5,476 nucleotides of DNA, taken from assembly GCA_007116195.1 (NCBI GenBank), contig SKIX01000123.1, positions 1-5,476 on the forward strand, given 5' to 3'. The first letter of the stretch is position 1; each line of letters opens with the position of its first letter. Positions 1-4,850 of the stretch are shown here, in pieces. The notes beneath the pieces are model-generated. The model had not been told where the DNA came from. It made no database searches and saw only the letters and a program-made list of their open reading frames with translations. Made by a program: the position numbers and the translations under genes. This stretch comes from Marinospirillum sp. (lineage in GTDB: Bacteria; Pseudomonadota; Gammaproteobacteria; Pseudomonadales; Halomonadaceae).

Positions 1-314
1 TCGGCTAAACGTCGCAATTGAAAGCGCCTAACCACTCTACTCCTTTGATCATAGCCGACAATCCAGGTCGCTAACTGAAGCTGATCTCCTAAGTAAGCGG
101 GAGCGATGTAATCCAACTCGTGACGTACCACAACCAAGGCCGTATCCAAAGCTTGATAATCGGCAAAGCTTAAGCCCAGGTGCTCTGAATGCGCCCAACT
201 CACAGCCTCAATGAACTTTAGATAATCAGCATTATTGACATGATTATAGTGATCAAGGTGATCCACTTTTACTTCAATATTGCTGATAAAAGGCTCAGGT
301 AAATCCCAACACAT
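1..314 (-). CDS. Acyl-CoA thioesterase, 4HBT hotdog family (C-terminus cut by window edge)
   Basis: Likely a cytoplasmic thioesterase that hydrolyses acyl-CoA or a related thioester; the substrate cannot be told. I translated 104 codons from the ATG at 314-312. The product begins MCWDLPEPF and carries the hotdog active-site signature DHYNHVNNADY at residues 21-31, where Asp21 is the likely catalytic acid, followed by the second conserved stretch RHELDYIAPA at 64-73. Family members are about 140-150 residues, so roughly the last 40 lie beyond the left edge. The ATG follows the gcvH stop by 5 bases with no clear Shine-Dalgarno, which suggests translation coupled to gcvH. The start is supported by the family's usual opening (M-x-W-D-x-P followed soon by the active site). 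Family assignment is firm; the biological role is unknown. Confidence 0.85.
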   Translation of the reverse strand, partial: MCWDLPEPFISNIEVKVDHLDHYNHVNNADYLKFIEAVSWAHSEHLGLSFADYQALDTALVVVRHELDYIAPAYLGDQLQLATWIVGYDQRSRVVRRFQLRRLA

Positions 315-319
315 CAGGG

Positions 320-706
320 TTAACTTTGCTCTAGGTAGTGTGCATAGTCTTGAGCAGTCATTAACTGGCCTGCTTCCTTCTCAAAGGTTTCTGGATCTAC
401 TTGCAGCCTATACACCCAGGTTTGTAGCGGTTGTTGATTGAGTAGCTCAGGGTCATCTTCCAAGTCAGCATTACAGGCGACAAGCTTTCCTGTAACGGGG
501 GATAAAATTTCAGAAGCTGTCTTAACAGATTCAATCGCACCCAGTATTTGATTGGCTTCTACCTGCTTACCTTCGGCGGGCAGCTCAACATAAACAATAT
601 CACCCAAGGCTTCTTCTGCATGCTGGCTAATACCCACATACACCTGATTGTCTTCTTCTGCAGCAGCAACCCACTGATGGGTTTCACTAAAAAGCTGTTT
701 ATTCAT
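320..706 (-). CDS. gcvH: Glycine cleavage system H-like lipoyl carrier protein
   Basis: GcvH carries the aminomethyl group on a lipoyl-lysine arm between the P, T and L proteins of the glycine cleavage complex. From the ATG at 706 the product is 128 residues, close to the usual 125-130. It shows the N-terminal SETHQWV motif (HEWV in most homologues), VGISQHAEEALGDIVYVELP, and the lipoylation site ESVKTASEILSP, in which the Lys is modified. Four in-frame starts are possible: TTG 718, ATG 715, ATG 709 and ATG 706. I chose 706 because homologues begin about this far from the HxWV motif; 709 is equally possible. No clear Shine-Dalgarno precedes any of them, and the gene overlaps the end of the upstream YcxB-like gene by 8 bases, so coupling is likely. 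It is not next to gcvT or gcvP, so it may be the complex's H protein encoded apart, or a second H protein with another lipoyl-transfer role. Confidence 0.9.
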   Translation of the reverse strand: MNKQLFSETHQWVAAAEEDNQVYVGISQHAEEALGDIVYVELPAEGKQVEANQILGAIESVKTASEILSPVTGKLVACNADLEDDPELLNQQPLQTWVYRLQVDPETFEKEAGQLMTAQDYAHYLEQS

Positions 707-1247
707 CATTAGCATCAACTGTTGTTGGAAGTTTTAAAGAGACCTGACTTTTATCGACATAGTGTCGCGCGCGGCGTTGGAAAAGCGCTGCAGCTTCACC
801 TGGCAGAACACCCCCTTGTAGCGCCTGGTTGGGCAACCAAAGTAAACCGGGGTAAATTAAAAAGCCTTTTTCAGTACGTACAACCCGTTGAATATCAGAC
901 CATAAGTACTCTTGAGGCGGCTTGGAATTCACCTGAACTTTAAGCGCACCTTCTTCAACATCAAAGCTCAGCTGCAAGCCGCTTTGGCCTGAACGCCGAA
1001 AAGCTCTGCGGAACATCCACACCAGCAAATGCTTGCGCAAGCCTAGCCAAACCAGGGCCAGGGCGATAAGAAAAAGATCAAGAGCCTGAAAGCCTTCATC
1101 TATCCATTTAATGGCAAGAATGCCAAAAACGGCTGCAAGCAAAGCCAGAAAGAACAGCTGGCGGCGGTCTTTTTTCGAGCCCAGGTAGTAGTCATAGAGA
1201 GCAGAGTTTAAGAACTGCTGCTCATCCCACAGATAAACGAATTTCAT
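699..1247 (-). CDS. YcxB-like two-helix membrane protein, function unknown
   Basis: A 182-residue protein resembling the YcxB-like family, for which I know no established function. A short polar N-terminus (MKFVYLWDEQ) is followed by two hydrophobic membrane segments at about residues 31-47 and 56-73, then a basic stretch (RRAFRR, 80-85) expected at the cytoplasmic face. A soluble C-terminal domain of beta-strand character spans about 90-165, including YLWSDIQRVVRTEKGFLIY, the region most typical of the family (a W-x-D-I segment, then a hydrophobic strand). The ATG at 1247 is preceded by GAGAAG only about 3 bases upstream, a close but usable ribosome binding site. It lies 23 bases after the SirB2 gene and overlaps gcvH, so it is probably in the same transcript. 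The family assignment rests on topology and motif memory and is moderate. Confidence 0.8.
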   Translation of the reverse strand: MKFVYLWDEQQFLNSALYDYYLGSKKDRRQLFFLALLAAVFGILAIKWIDEGFQALDLFLIALALVWLGLRKHLLVWMFRRAFRRSGQSGLQLSFDVEEGALKVQVNSKPPQEYLWSDIQRVVRTEKGFLIYPGLLWLPNQALQGGVLPGEAAALFQRRARHYVDKSQVSLKLPTTVDANDE

Positions 1248-1270
1248 TCACTTCTCGCTAACTTTCTAAG

Positions 1271-1639
1271 TTAAAAGCCAGGGAAAGGAACCTTATTAAC
1301 AGCAACCCAGGCTGCATAAACCAGAAAAACAGCAGCCAGAGCTAGAGCAACGAATTGACGTCGCTTTAAGCCATAAGCAGCCAGCCCCATATAACCGAAC
1401 AGAGCGACAAACTTAGCAGTAACCCAGGCACTGTTATAAAACGGCCACTGAGAAAGGTAATAGCAAAGACCGAGGGCAGAAACCAGTACCACCACATCAA
1501 CAGCATGGTGCAAGGAGCGTACCCAGCTCTTTGCCAAAGCCTGCCAGCCAAGCAGCAAACCACCAGAACGGAAAACAAAAATAACAACGGTCAGGACCAC
1601 TGCAAGAAGGTGCAGGTGTTTGAATGCCATATAGCTCAT
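1271..1639 (-). CDS. SirB2-family integral membrane protein
   Basis: A 122-residue inner-membrane protein of the SirB2 family, named after a Salmonella invasion-gene regulator locus; its biochemical role is not established. Four hydrophobic segments are visible at about residues 11-30, 46-64, 73-92 and 97-114. The family's conserved residues are present: KHLHL near the N-terminus (His8, His10), RSLHHAVD at 41-48 with paired His44-His45, and AWVTAKF at 71-77. The conserved histidines in or near helices would suit a metal or haem ligand, but this is inference. The ATG at 1639 has a good AGGTAG six bases upstream, better placed than for the ATG at 1630. It lies 66 bases downstream of mutM and 23 bases ahead of the YcxB-like gene, probably co-transcribed with both. 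In many genomes SirB2 sits near prfA/prmC and sirB1, which are absent here. Confidence 0.85.
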   Translation of the reverse strand: MSYMAFKHLHLLAVVLTVVIFVFRSGGLLLGWQALAKSWVRSLHHAVDVVVLVSALGLCYYLSQWPFYNSAWVTAKFVALFGYMGLAAYGLKRRQFVALALAAVFLVYAAWVAVNKVPFPGF

Positions 1640-1655
1640 GATTTCTACCTGTAAT

Positions 1656-1679
1656 GCTTGCTAAAAAAGAGCAGCAAGC
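1656..1679 (-). repeat. Inverted repeat in the mutM-sirB2 gap
   Basis: GCTTGCT (1656-1662) and AGCAAGC (1673-1679) form a perfect 7-bp stem around a 10-base loop that holds a run of six A (T on the minus strand). It lies just upstream of the AGGTAG ribosome binding site of the SirB2 gene. The T run is in the loop rather than after the stem, so it is not a standard terminator. It could be a processing or stability hairpin, or chance. Confidence 0.4.
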
Positions 1680-1705
1680 TTAACAGAAATCTGTGCTTTT
1701 AGGCA

Positions 1706-2560
1706 TCAACGCTGACAGCCAGAGCAATAAACACTGGCTCGTTGGCCAATTTTCACTTCTTTTAACGGCTTCCCACACTGGCGACAGGGCAGGCCTGAGC
1801 GCCCATAGGCATCCAACTGCTGAGCAAAGTAGCCTGGCTGCCCATCGCCTCCAACAAAATCTCTTAAGGTGGTGCCACCTTGAGTAATTGCCGCTGCTAG
1901 AACTGTTTTTATCCAATCTATAAGACGCTGATATCTTTTTAATGAAATCTGCCCAGCTGCCCGGCGTGGGTCAATGCCTGCCTTAAAGAGAGCTTCGGTA
2001 GCATAAATATTACCAACACCTACGACCTGAGCATTATCCATAATAAAGGCTTTAATAGCCTGTCTGCGATTTCTTGAGCGTTGATACAGCCACTCAGCCG
2101 TAAAGTCTTCACTTAAAGGTTCAGGGCCAAGCTTTTCAAGACGCGGGTGAGTGAGCGGATCGCCCTGATAGTCCAGCAGAAAACCAAAACGGCGGGGGTC
2201 ATGGTAACGCAGGCACCAAGGCAGTGACGGCTCATTAGGTAAAGCGGCGGGGGTTAGCTGCAGGTGATCGTGCTTTTTCCAGGGTTCACCTGGCTTGACT
2301 AAACGCAGGCTACCGGACATGCCCAGATGCCAAATTAACCCCTGAATCGGCGCTTCACTGGAGTCGTTAAAAGGCATCACCAAGTATTTAGCGCGCCGCC
2401 AAAAAACACCTAGGGTTTGCCCTTCGACCTGCTGGGGTAACTCAGGCGGCACTGGCCAGCGCAGACGAGGCTCTCTTATTTCTAAGCGCTGAATCACTCG
2501 GCCTTCTAGCCAGGGTGCAATCCCACGACAGGTGGTTTCTACTTCGGGTAATTCAGGCAT
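1706..2560 (-). CDS. mutM: Formamidopyrimidine-DNA glycosylase (Fpg/MutM)
   Basis: Base-excision repair enzyme that removes 8-oxoguanine and formamidopyrimidines and cuts the resulting abasic site by beta,delta-elimination. The essential N-terminus MPELPEVET is intact: after Met removal Pro is the nucleophile and Glu3 the acid. Lys58 in RRAKYLV matches the catalytic lysine. HLGMSGSLR (78-86), DPRRFGF (121-127), the [12 protein letters not shown] helix-two-turn-helix segment (181-192, with DNA-binding Asn184), and the QGGTTLRDF loop (227-235) are all present. The C-terminal zinc finger is complete (Cys259, Cys262, Cys279, Cys282). At 284 residues it is about 15 longer than E. coli MutM, with extra residues near 65-70 and 103-117. 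The ATG at 2560 has AGGGG seven bases upstream. It lies 77 bases after the fliD-like gene; in relatives it commonly follows rpmG directly, so fliD interrupts that order. All key residues are present, so it should be active. Confidence 0.97.
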   Translation of the reverse strand: MPELPEVETTCRGIAPWLEGRVIQRLEIREPRLRWPVPPELPQQVEGQTLGVFWRRAKYLVMPFNDSSEAPIQGLIWHLGMSGSLRLVKPGEPWKKHDHLQLTPAALPNEPSLPWCLRYHDPRRFGFLLDYQGDPLTHPRLEKLGPEPLSEDFTAEWLYQRSRNRRQAIKAFIMDNAQVVGVGNIYATEALFKAGIDPRRAAGQISLKRYQRLIDWIKTVLAAAITQGGTTLRDFVGGDGQPGYFAQQLDAYGRSGLPCRQCGKPLKEVKIGQRASVYCSGCQR

Positions 2561-2567
2561 AAGAAAA

Positions 2568-2614
2568 CCCCTGCTGTTAACCTGTTAAAAACAACCAGTA
2601 TAACGAAACAGGGG
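2568..2614 (-). repeat. Competing inverted repeats over the mutM leader
   Basis: In the fliD-mutM gap, plus-strand CCCCTG (2568-2573) pairs with CAGGGG (2609-2614), and CCTGTT (2581-2586) pairs with AACAGG (2607-2612). The two stems use overlapping bases, so they exclude each other. On the mutM transcript the outer stem would cover the AGGGG Shine-Dalgarno. CTGTTAA is also directly repeated at 2574-2580 and 2582-2588. Stems are only 6 bp with long loops, so any regulatory effect is speculative. Confidence 0.3.
2597..2602 (-). promoter_or_regulatory. Possible -10 element of a mutM promoter
   Basis: On the minus strand this reads TATACT, five of six matches to the sigma-70 -10 consensus, about 37 bases ahead of the mutM start codon. 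No good -35 hexamer lies 16-18 bases upstream (TTGAAT is present but 22 bases away), and there is no TG extension. It is a weak candidate that would let mutM be transcribed independently of fliD. Confidence 0.25.
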
Positions 2615-2637
2615 CAAGAAATAGATTCAAGCGAAAA

Positions 2638-4122
2638 TTAGTAACCTGGAAGGCCCGCAAACTGCTCTTGCAGCTGCTCACCCTGAGCATTTAGATTTGC
2701 CGTGACACTTTCAATGGAGTTGAACTGACGGAACAGGCGATCTTCATAGGCATCCAGCCGATCCATCGTGGTCTCCATGCGATCCTGTATACGATTTATT
2801 TCAGCATCCAGGCTTTGCTCGCGTGTATTAATTAAGCCGCGGCTGATCCGCCCATCAACAACCGTATCTGAAATTAAGCGCTCAGCGGCTTGCTCCATAC
2901 GAGCGGCATAGCCAGTTTGTTCATCGCCCAATATAAAGGCGACACTTTCAAAGTCTTCATCTAACACCCTATCCAAGCGTGCAGAATCAATTTCAAGCAT
3001 GCCGTTATTTAAGGCACCCTCACTTCCTTCACCCAACTCCACCTGAGTTGTAATACCCAAATGGCTCAGATAGCTCCCAAAATCATTCGGGTCAGATCCA
3101 GCGGGGGTATCCAACACACTTCTCAACTGCTGTTGAATGGACTGAATGCTTCCTTCACCTTGCAAAGGGCCGGGCATTTCTTGCCCCTGCTCATTGACTT
3201 GGGGTTGACGAGCCTGGTTAAGAAAGGTGACTACATTATTGTAAGCATCAACAAAGCTGTAGATATTATCTTTAATCTGCTCCTGGTCTTGAGAGACATT
3301 CAGAACACCGCTTTGATTAGCAGATGCATCATTGAGTGCACCTTCAGTAATCTGGATATCAACGCCAGTAATAATATCGTTAAAGCTATTGGTCGAACTA
3401 CTCGCCTCTATGCCATCTACAGTGATACGAGCATCCAGGTCATTTTCATTCATCAGGTCAGAATCACTGGTTCGTATTCCTTCGCTATCCAATTCATCAG
3501 GATCATCATTTAATACTAATTCTGAAGTGTCGATCTCCAGCGCATTAGCATCCCCAGTGTGCGTAGAGTTGATAGTTAAACGCGCCTGATCGTCACCCGT
3601 ATTAACCAAGTTGGCAAAAGCAACCCCTTGCAGCTCTTCATGGTTGTTAATCGCAGCTCGAACTTCTTCTAAGCTGGCCCCCTCTTCAGGCAGCGCTATA
3701 GTCACACCTTCATCGGCACTCGCAACCTTAATATCCAAGCTACCCGTTAACAGGTCAGGCTCTTCACCCATAGCAAGCTCTTGAGAGACCCAGCGGTAGT
3801 TTTGTGCTTCCGACTCCACTTGAATGTTATAGTTACCCTCGACAGCACCACCATCATGGCTTGCAGTTGCGGTAAACAGGTTCTCATTTGAGGTCGCTGC
3901 ACTGAGCTGGTTAAAATTGCTTTCACCTTTCAGATCGCTCATAGCACTTTGCAGCTCACCGATACGACTGGAAAGCTGGCCATAGGCACTAATTTGCTCT
4001 TGAGCCTGCTGCTGATCCCGCTGCATTCTTTGCAGAGGTTCAGCTCGAGCCTGAACACTGGCTTTGACTAAGTCTTCTACTGGCAGACCTGAACCTATTC
4101 CACTGAAGCTGATACCGGGCAT
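2638..4122 (-). CDS. fliD: Flagellar filament cap protein FliD (HAP2)-like, outside a flagellar cluster
   Basis: FliD is exported through the flagellar type III apparatus and caps the growing filament, where it directs flagellin folding; it can also act as an adhesin. The 494-residue product fits the family length (about 470 in E. coli and Pseudomonas). The N-terminal domain opens with ISFSGIGSGLPVEDLV, a coiled-coil-prone stretch follows (about 25-65), and then NLFTATASHDGGAVEGNYNI (about 81-100), typical of FliD_N. Residues about 105-280 are the variable head and 280-492 the FliD_C region, including YSFVDAYNNVVTFLNQAR, LGITTQ, GMLEIDSARLDRVL and a C-terminal helix with RLFRQFNSIESVTANLN. 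No cleaved signal peptide is seen, as expected. By hand count it has about 87 Asp/Glu against 27 Lys/Arg and only 4 lysines, with an acidic peak at 190-232. The ATG at 4122 has a strong AGAGGTGG site. No fliC, flaG, fliS or other flagellar gene adjoins it. Family is secure; whether it is the main cap or a paralogue is unknown. Confidence 0.9.
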   Translation of the reverse strand: MPGISFSGIGSGLPVEDLVKASVQARAEPLQRMQRDQQQAQEQISAYGQLSSRIGELQSAMSDLKGESNFNQLSAATSNENLFTATASHDGGAVEGNYNIQVESEAQNYRWVSQELAMGEEPDLLTGSLDIKVASADEGVTIALPEEGASLEEVRAAINNHEELQGVAFANLVNTGDDQARLTINSTHTGDANALEIDTSELVLNDDPDELDSEGIRTSDSDLMNENDLDARITVDGIEASSSTNSFNDIITGVDIQITEGALNDASANQSGVLNVSQDQEQIKDNIYSFVDAYNNVVTFLNQARQPQVNEQGQEMPGPLQGEGSIQSIQQQLRSVLDTPAGSDPNDFGSYLSHLGITTQVELGEGSEGALNNGMLEIDSARLDRVLDEDFESVAFILGDEQTGYAARMEQAAERLISDTVVDGRISRGLINTREQSLDAEINRIQDRMETTMDRLDAYEDRLFRQFNSIESVTANLNAQGEQLQEQFAGLPGY

Positions 4123-4147
4123 AACACCACCTCTGAAGCTGTAAGAA

Positions 4148-4174
4148 TTTAGGGCGTAACCTCGCAGGGTTTTG
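4148..4174 (-). promoter_or_regulatory. Candidate sigma-28 (FliA) promoter for fliD
   Basis: On the minus strand CAAA (4171-4174) is followed after exactly 15 bases by GCCCTAAA (4148-4155). The FliA consensus is TAAA-N15-GCCGATAA, giving 3/4 and 5/8 matches with ideal spacing. Transcription would begin shortly downstream, leaving a leader of about 18-20 bases that contains the ribosome binding site. Late flagellar genes such as fliD are commonly FliA-dependent, so context supports it, but the match is imperfect. An imperfect palindrome, CTTGGCAGCTAAG (4187-4199), lies just upstream. Confidence 0.35.
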
Positions 4175-4215
4175 ACTTAATATCACCTTGGCAGCTAAGC
4201 GGGGGGAGTTTCAAG

Positions 4216-4233
4216 GGTCGCTGACTGGCGACC
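4216..4233 (+). other. Short perfect hairpin upstream of fliD
   Basis: GGTCGC (4216-4221) and GCGACC (4228-4233) form a 6-bp stem with a TGACTG loop. It is immediately followed by the plus-strand terminator-like hairpin at 4234-4261. The two together would suit the 3' part of a small plus-strand RNA, but the stem could equally form in DNA or in minus-strand RNA. Confidence 0.35.
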
Positions 4234-4261
4234 AAGGCGGCACTTGTTTGCCGCTTTTTTT
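4234..4261 (+). terminator. Rho-independent-terminator-like hairpin, plus strand
   Basis: GCGGCA (4237-4242) pairs with TGCCGC (4249-4254) around a CTTGTT loop, extended outward by one G-T wobble and two A-T pairs, and is followed by seven T (4255-4261). This is a good intrinsic terminator for plus-strand transcripts only; on the minus strand no T run follows the stem. No plus-strand gene is visible to its left, so it may end antisense transcription out of fliD or a small RNA. Confidence 0.55.
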
Positions 4262-4272
4262 GCTAGAGACAC

Positions 4273-4308
4273 AAAAAAGCCCGAGCTGTTGCCAGTTCGG
4301 GCTTTTTT
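4273..4308 (-). terminator. Bidirectional intrinsic terminator of the rpmB-rpmG operon
   Basis: AAAAAAGCCCGA (4273-4284) and TCGGGCTTTTTT (4297-4308) are perfect 12-base inverted repeats. An inner CTG/CAG stem extends the hairpin to a TTGC loop. The flanking A and T runs make it work in either direction. It begins 20 bases after the rpmG stop, so it ends the ribosomal-protein transcript and separates it from fliD. Confidence 0.92.
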
Positions 4309-4328
4309 AGGTAACACCTAAAGCAAGA

Positions 4329-4484
4329 TTACTTAATCTTGGCTTCTTTGTAAGGCACAACCTTACGAACCACTGGATCATACTTGTTACGCTCCAGTTT
4401 TTCAGGGGTGTTACGCTTGCTTTTCATCGTGGTATAGAAGTGACCTGTGCCGGCACTGGATACCAGTTTGATTTTTTCACGCAT
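4329..4484 (-). CDS. rpmG: 50S ribosomal protein L33
   Basis: A small basic protein of the large ribosomal subunit, near the E site. I translated 51 residues beginning [19 protein letters not shown] and ending [10 protein letters not shown], with the typical [16 protein letters not shown] segment between; this is the full length seen in Pseudomonas-type L33. There is no cysteine, so this is the zinc-independent (C-minus) form. The ATG at 4484 is preceded by AAGGA about nine bases upstream. It lies 25 bases after rpmB, without an intervening terminator, so the two are co-transcribed, the usual arrangement in proteobacteria. Confidence 0.97.
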   Translation of the reverse strand: MREKIKLVSSAGTGHFYTTMKSKRNTPEKLERNKYDPVVRKVVPYKEAKIK

Positions 4485-4494
4485 GATTCCGATT

Positions 4495-4506
4495 CCTTAG
4501 CTAAGG
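4495..4506. repeat. Palindrome CCTTAGCTAAGG between rpmB and rpmG
   Basis: A perfect 12-base palindrome in the 25-base rpmB-rpmG gap. On the transcript its right half contains the AAGGA ribosome binding site of rpmG, so a small CCTT/AAGG hairpin with an AGCT loop could partly mask it. With only four pairs the RNA hairpin would be weak, and the palindrome may be chance. Confidence 0.4.
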
Positions 4507-4509
4507 GGC

Positions 4510-4746
4510 TTAAACTTTTTCGCCACGCTTCTGGAGATCAGCAAGAACCTGATCGATACCCAGTTTGTCAATAATGCGCAGACCTTTAGTAGAAACGCGC
4601 AGTTTGACGAAACGTTTTTGAGATTCAACCCAAAAACGGTGAACGTGAAGATTGGGCATAAAACGACGACGCGTTTTACGCTGCGAGTGGGAAACATTGT
4701 TCCCGGTCAGCGGCTTCTTGCCGGTAACCTGGCAAACCATGGACAT
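4510..4746 (-). CDS. rpmB: 50S ribosomal protein L28
   Basis: Large-subunit ribosomal protein. The 78-residue product has exactly the usual gammaproteobacterial length and recognisable blocks: [17 protein letters not shown], then [20 protein letters not shown], then [20 protein letters not shown] and a basic C-terminus. The ATG at 4746 has a strong GGAGG six bases upstream, preferred over the ATG at 4740. It is the first gene of the rpmB-rpmG operon, with a leader of roughly 45 bases from the promoter at 4800-4828. Residue 3 is Met where most relatives have Arg or Lys, a minor difference. Confidence 0.98.
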   Translation of the reverse strand: MSMVCQVTGKKPLTGNNVSHSQRKTRRRFMPNLHVHRFWVESQKRFVKLRVSTKGLRIIDKLGIDQVLADLQKRGEKV

Positions 4747-4799
4747 TAGATGCCTCCAGTCGATCTCAGGGCGCTAGATGATGAAAAATGAAAGGGCGC

Positions 4800-4828
4800 T
4801 TTATACCAAAAAGGCCGCTTGCAGACAA
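4800..4828 (-). promoter_or_regulatory. Sigma-70 promoter of rpmB-rpmG
   Basis: Minus-strand TTGTCT (-35, 4823-4828) and TATAAA (-10, 4800-4805) are separated by 17 bases, and TGG just before the -10 supplies an extended -10. The discriminator GCGCCC is GC-rich, a feature of stringently controlled ribosomal promoters (ppGpp/DksA); that control is inferred. The spacer and -35 lie inside the radC terminator hairpin. Confidence 0.7.
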
Positions 4829-4845
4829 GCAATTGTTAAAGCGGC
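4808..4845 (-). terminator. Intrinsic terminator after radC
   Basis: GCCGCTT (4814-4820) and AAGCGGC (4839-4845) form a 7-bp stem and, on the minus strand, are followed by CTTTTT (T run 4808-4812). It begins 5 bases after the radC stop. A competing smaller hairpin, GCTTG/CAAGC (4817-4821, 4826-4830), sits inside. The loop of 18 bases makes it of moderate strength. Confidence 0.6.
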
Positions 4846-4850
4846 GCACA

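Noticed and set aside
722..943. A 73-codon plus-strand open frame opposite the YcxB-like gene
   Set aside because: It is antisense to a coherent membrane protein gene, shows no ribosome binding site, and has no recognisable motif.
1680..1916. A minus-strand frame overlapping the 3' end of mutM
   Set aside because: It is a frame-shifted reading of the mutM zinc-finger region; mutM itself is intact and complete.
3061..3513. A 150-codon open frame on the plus strand inside fliD
   Set aside because: It is antisense to a well-supported gene, resembles no family I know, and has low-complexity Ile/Leu-rich composition expected from reverse-reading an acidic gene.
2638..4122. The fliD-like gene as a prophage tail or adhesin gene
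   Set aside because: Both the N- and C-terminal FliD signatures are present at family length, and no phage gene or integration site is seen nearby.
4239..4252. A sigma-54-like pattern, GGCAC then TGC, on the plus strand
   Set aside because: The GG to GC spacing is one base short, the motif points away from any gene, and the bases are better explained by the terminator stem.
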